A stretch of DNA of 64,000 bases, taken from Stromatinia cepivora. Taxonomy: Eukaryota; Ascomycota; Leotiomycetes; Helotiales; Sclerotiniaceae. The notes under the pieces are model-generated. The model was not told the DNA's origin, did no database searches, and was given only the letters and a program-made list of their open reading frames with translations. Each line of letters starts with the position of its first letter. Positions within the stretch are counted from its first letter, which is position 1. Below, piece by piece: positions 62,636-64,000 of this stretch. The stretch covers positions 116,001-180,000 of the forward strand of contig RCTD01000017.1 in assembly GCA_014898415.1 (NCBI GenBank), read 5' to 3'. Made by a program: the position numbers and the translations under genes.

Positions 62636-64000
62636 ATGAAAGAAGAAGCGTTTGTGGGGAAGGTCTTTCCTCCAGGTGTGGCCGAAGATGCTGCTCTGGA
62701 GAATATGGGTTATCGTCCGGGTGGGTCGACTTCCTCAGATTCTACAAATTGGCACCATTTGATCATCTGCTGATAAGCATAATTTCAGAACTCAAGCGAT
62801 CATTCGGCCTTCTAGGCATGATTGGCTTCTCATTCTCCATTGTTACGAGGTAAGTATTCTTGTGCGTATGCTGTGCATCTTCTGAATCCCAACACCGGTG
62901 ATCGGCACCGGCGTTGCAACCTTGGATCAGAAAAACGTGGCAAGATGGGACGCTTAACGCTTGCTAACGGCTTATTGCAGTTGGAGTGCCCTAGGTGGTG
63001 TGCTTGTCACAGGTGTCAATGCTGGTGGTCCACCGGTAGTGAGTAACCTTTCACATTCCTCATTTAAATCTGACCGTCCCTCCGATTCCATGCTTAATTC
63101 TCCTATCTATGGGTCGATTTCCAGACTCTTAGTCGAATCTCGAGGAAGCTCATACATTGCACGGCGCTGGTATTGCGACATAACCTCAAACATGTTCCAC
63201 GACGTCCGAGACATTTGAAGTTGTCAAGAATGACAAAATGTTTCTTTATACTACTCGAACGCGCAACTAACAGTAATAACTTACGCAGATGATTTGGGGA
63301 TGGATGGGCATTAGTATCGTCTCTCTATGCGTCGTCTACTCCATGGCAGAAATGTGCTCTGAGTATCCCGTTGCCGGAGGACAATACTCATGGGTCTATA
63401 TTCTCTCACCGAAACCGGTGAGGAGACAATTCTCCTATCTTACGGGATGGTTTATGATAATCGGTCAGTCATATTCTCTCTAGTCATATTGACATCATAT
63501 TTCAGTCGTACCCAGGAGGGAAAATGATACCAAAAGACGCATCTCATGACCTTTCATGGGATATTGACCCCATGTTCCTTGTTTTCCATGGGAAATAGCT
63601 ATTTCTGACTTTCTTGGCACGAGTACAGGTATTCTTGCCATGGGTGCAACCAACAGCTTCATCGGTGCGAACTTCATCCTAGGTCAAGCGAATCTAGTTA
63701 ATCCATCATACGTGATTGAGAGGTGGCACGCGGTCTTGGTAGCCTATGCGGTGACTTTGATTGCAACATTCATCAATCTGTGGGGATCAAAGATTCTTGA
63801 CAAAGTCTCGACGGTTGCGCTCATTTTCAATATTGCATCATTTATTGTGACGGTCGTCACAATTCTAGCATGCAACACCAACAAGCAGAGTGCTAGTTTT
63901 GTCTTCCGGGACTTTCAAAACTTTACAGGATTTGGCCCAGCTATGGCTGGTATTATTGGGATTCTACAGCCAGCTTTTGGCATGTGTTGTTGTAAGTTCT
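62636..64000 (+). CDS. APC-superfamily amino acid/GABA/choline permease, 5' part
   Basis: Membrane transporter that continues past the window. Exons: 62636-62714, 62789-62849, 62981-63038, 63289-63463, 63629-63991. Introns of 74, 131, 250 and 165 nt have GT/AG ends, and a fifth donor, GTAAGT, starts at 63992. All junctions keep frame, giving 245 residues so far. Visible pieces are GLLGMIGFSFSIVTSWSALG (TM1, with the APC start motif), GVNAGGPPVMIWGWMGIS, AEMCSEYPVAGGQYSWVYIL (the family-specific P-x-A/V-GGQY segment), TGWFMIIGILAMGATNS, NLWGSKILDKVS and AGIIGILQPAFGMCC. These match fungal permeases of the Uga4/Hnm1 (GABA, choline, polyamine) group. The substrate cannot be told from sequence alone. 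No RIP damage. Confidence 0.9.

Overview
The window comes from a filamentous ascomycete (Pezizomycotina). The evidence is spliceosomal introns with GTAAGT-type donors, fungal protein families (an APC permease of the GABA/choline type, an isochorismatase-fold hydrolase, kelch and RING proteins), and a large AT-rich block of transposons whose damage looks like repeat-induced point mutation (RIP: C-to-T and G-to-A changes, with Trp and Gln codons turned into stops). A leotiomycete is plausible from general impression, but nothing here proves it.

Bases 1 to about 52,200 are a transposon graveyard with no live host gene that I can see. It can be taken apart by LTR ends and target-site duplications. 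Four copies of one Ty1/Copia family (166-bp LTRs, about 5.48 kb each) sit at 799-11774 (minus, split by the next), 3660-9137 (plus), 19908-39368 (minus, split) and 43281-48757 (plus). A Ty3/Gypsy chromovirus on the plus strand starts at an LTR at 14975. It has been split by a Fot1/pogo element, a solo LTR, Copia copy C and two Tc1/mariner elements, and probably ends at the LTR at 49927-50208. A second, larger Gypsy element (26636-39232, 292-bp LTRs) lies inside an LTR of Copia copy C. It carries about 3 kb of unexplained coding-like sequence between integrase and 3' LTR. Four copies of a 1.38-kb Tc1/mariner element are scattered through the block. The deepest stack has four levels: chromovirus, Copia C, Gypsy D, mariner.

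Near 52.2 kb the composition changes abruptly to ordinary fungal genic DNA. In order: a RING-H2 protein (plus); a kelch-repeat gene (minus) broken by a 785-bp hAT-type element with a perfect 8-bp target duplication and possibly by an upstream frameshift; a possible small tail-anchored membrane protein (plus); an isochorismatase-family cysteine hydrolase with one intron (minus); and the first five exons of an APC-superfamily permease (plus) that runs off the window end. These genes do not form an evident pathway. The main story is their position at the border of a RIP-degraded compartment.
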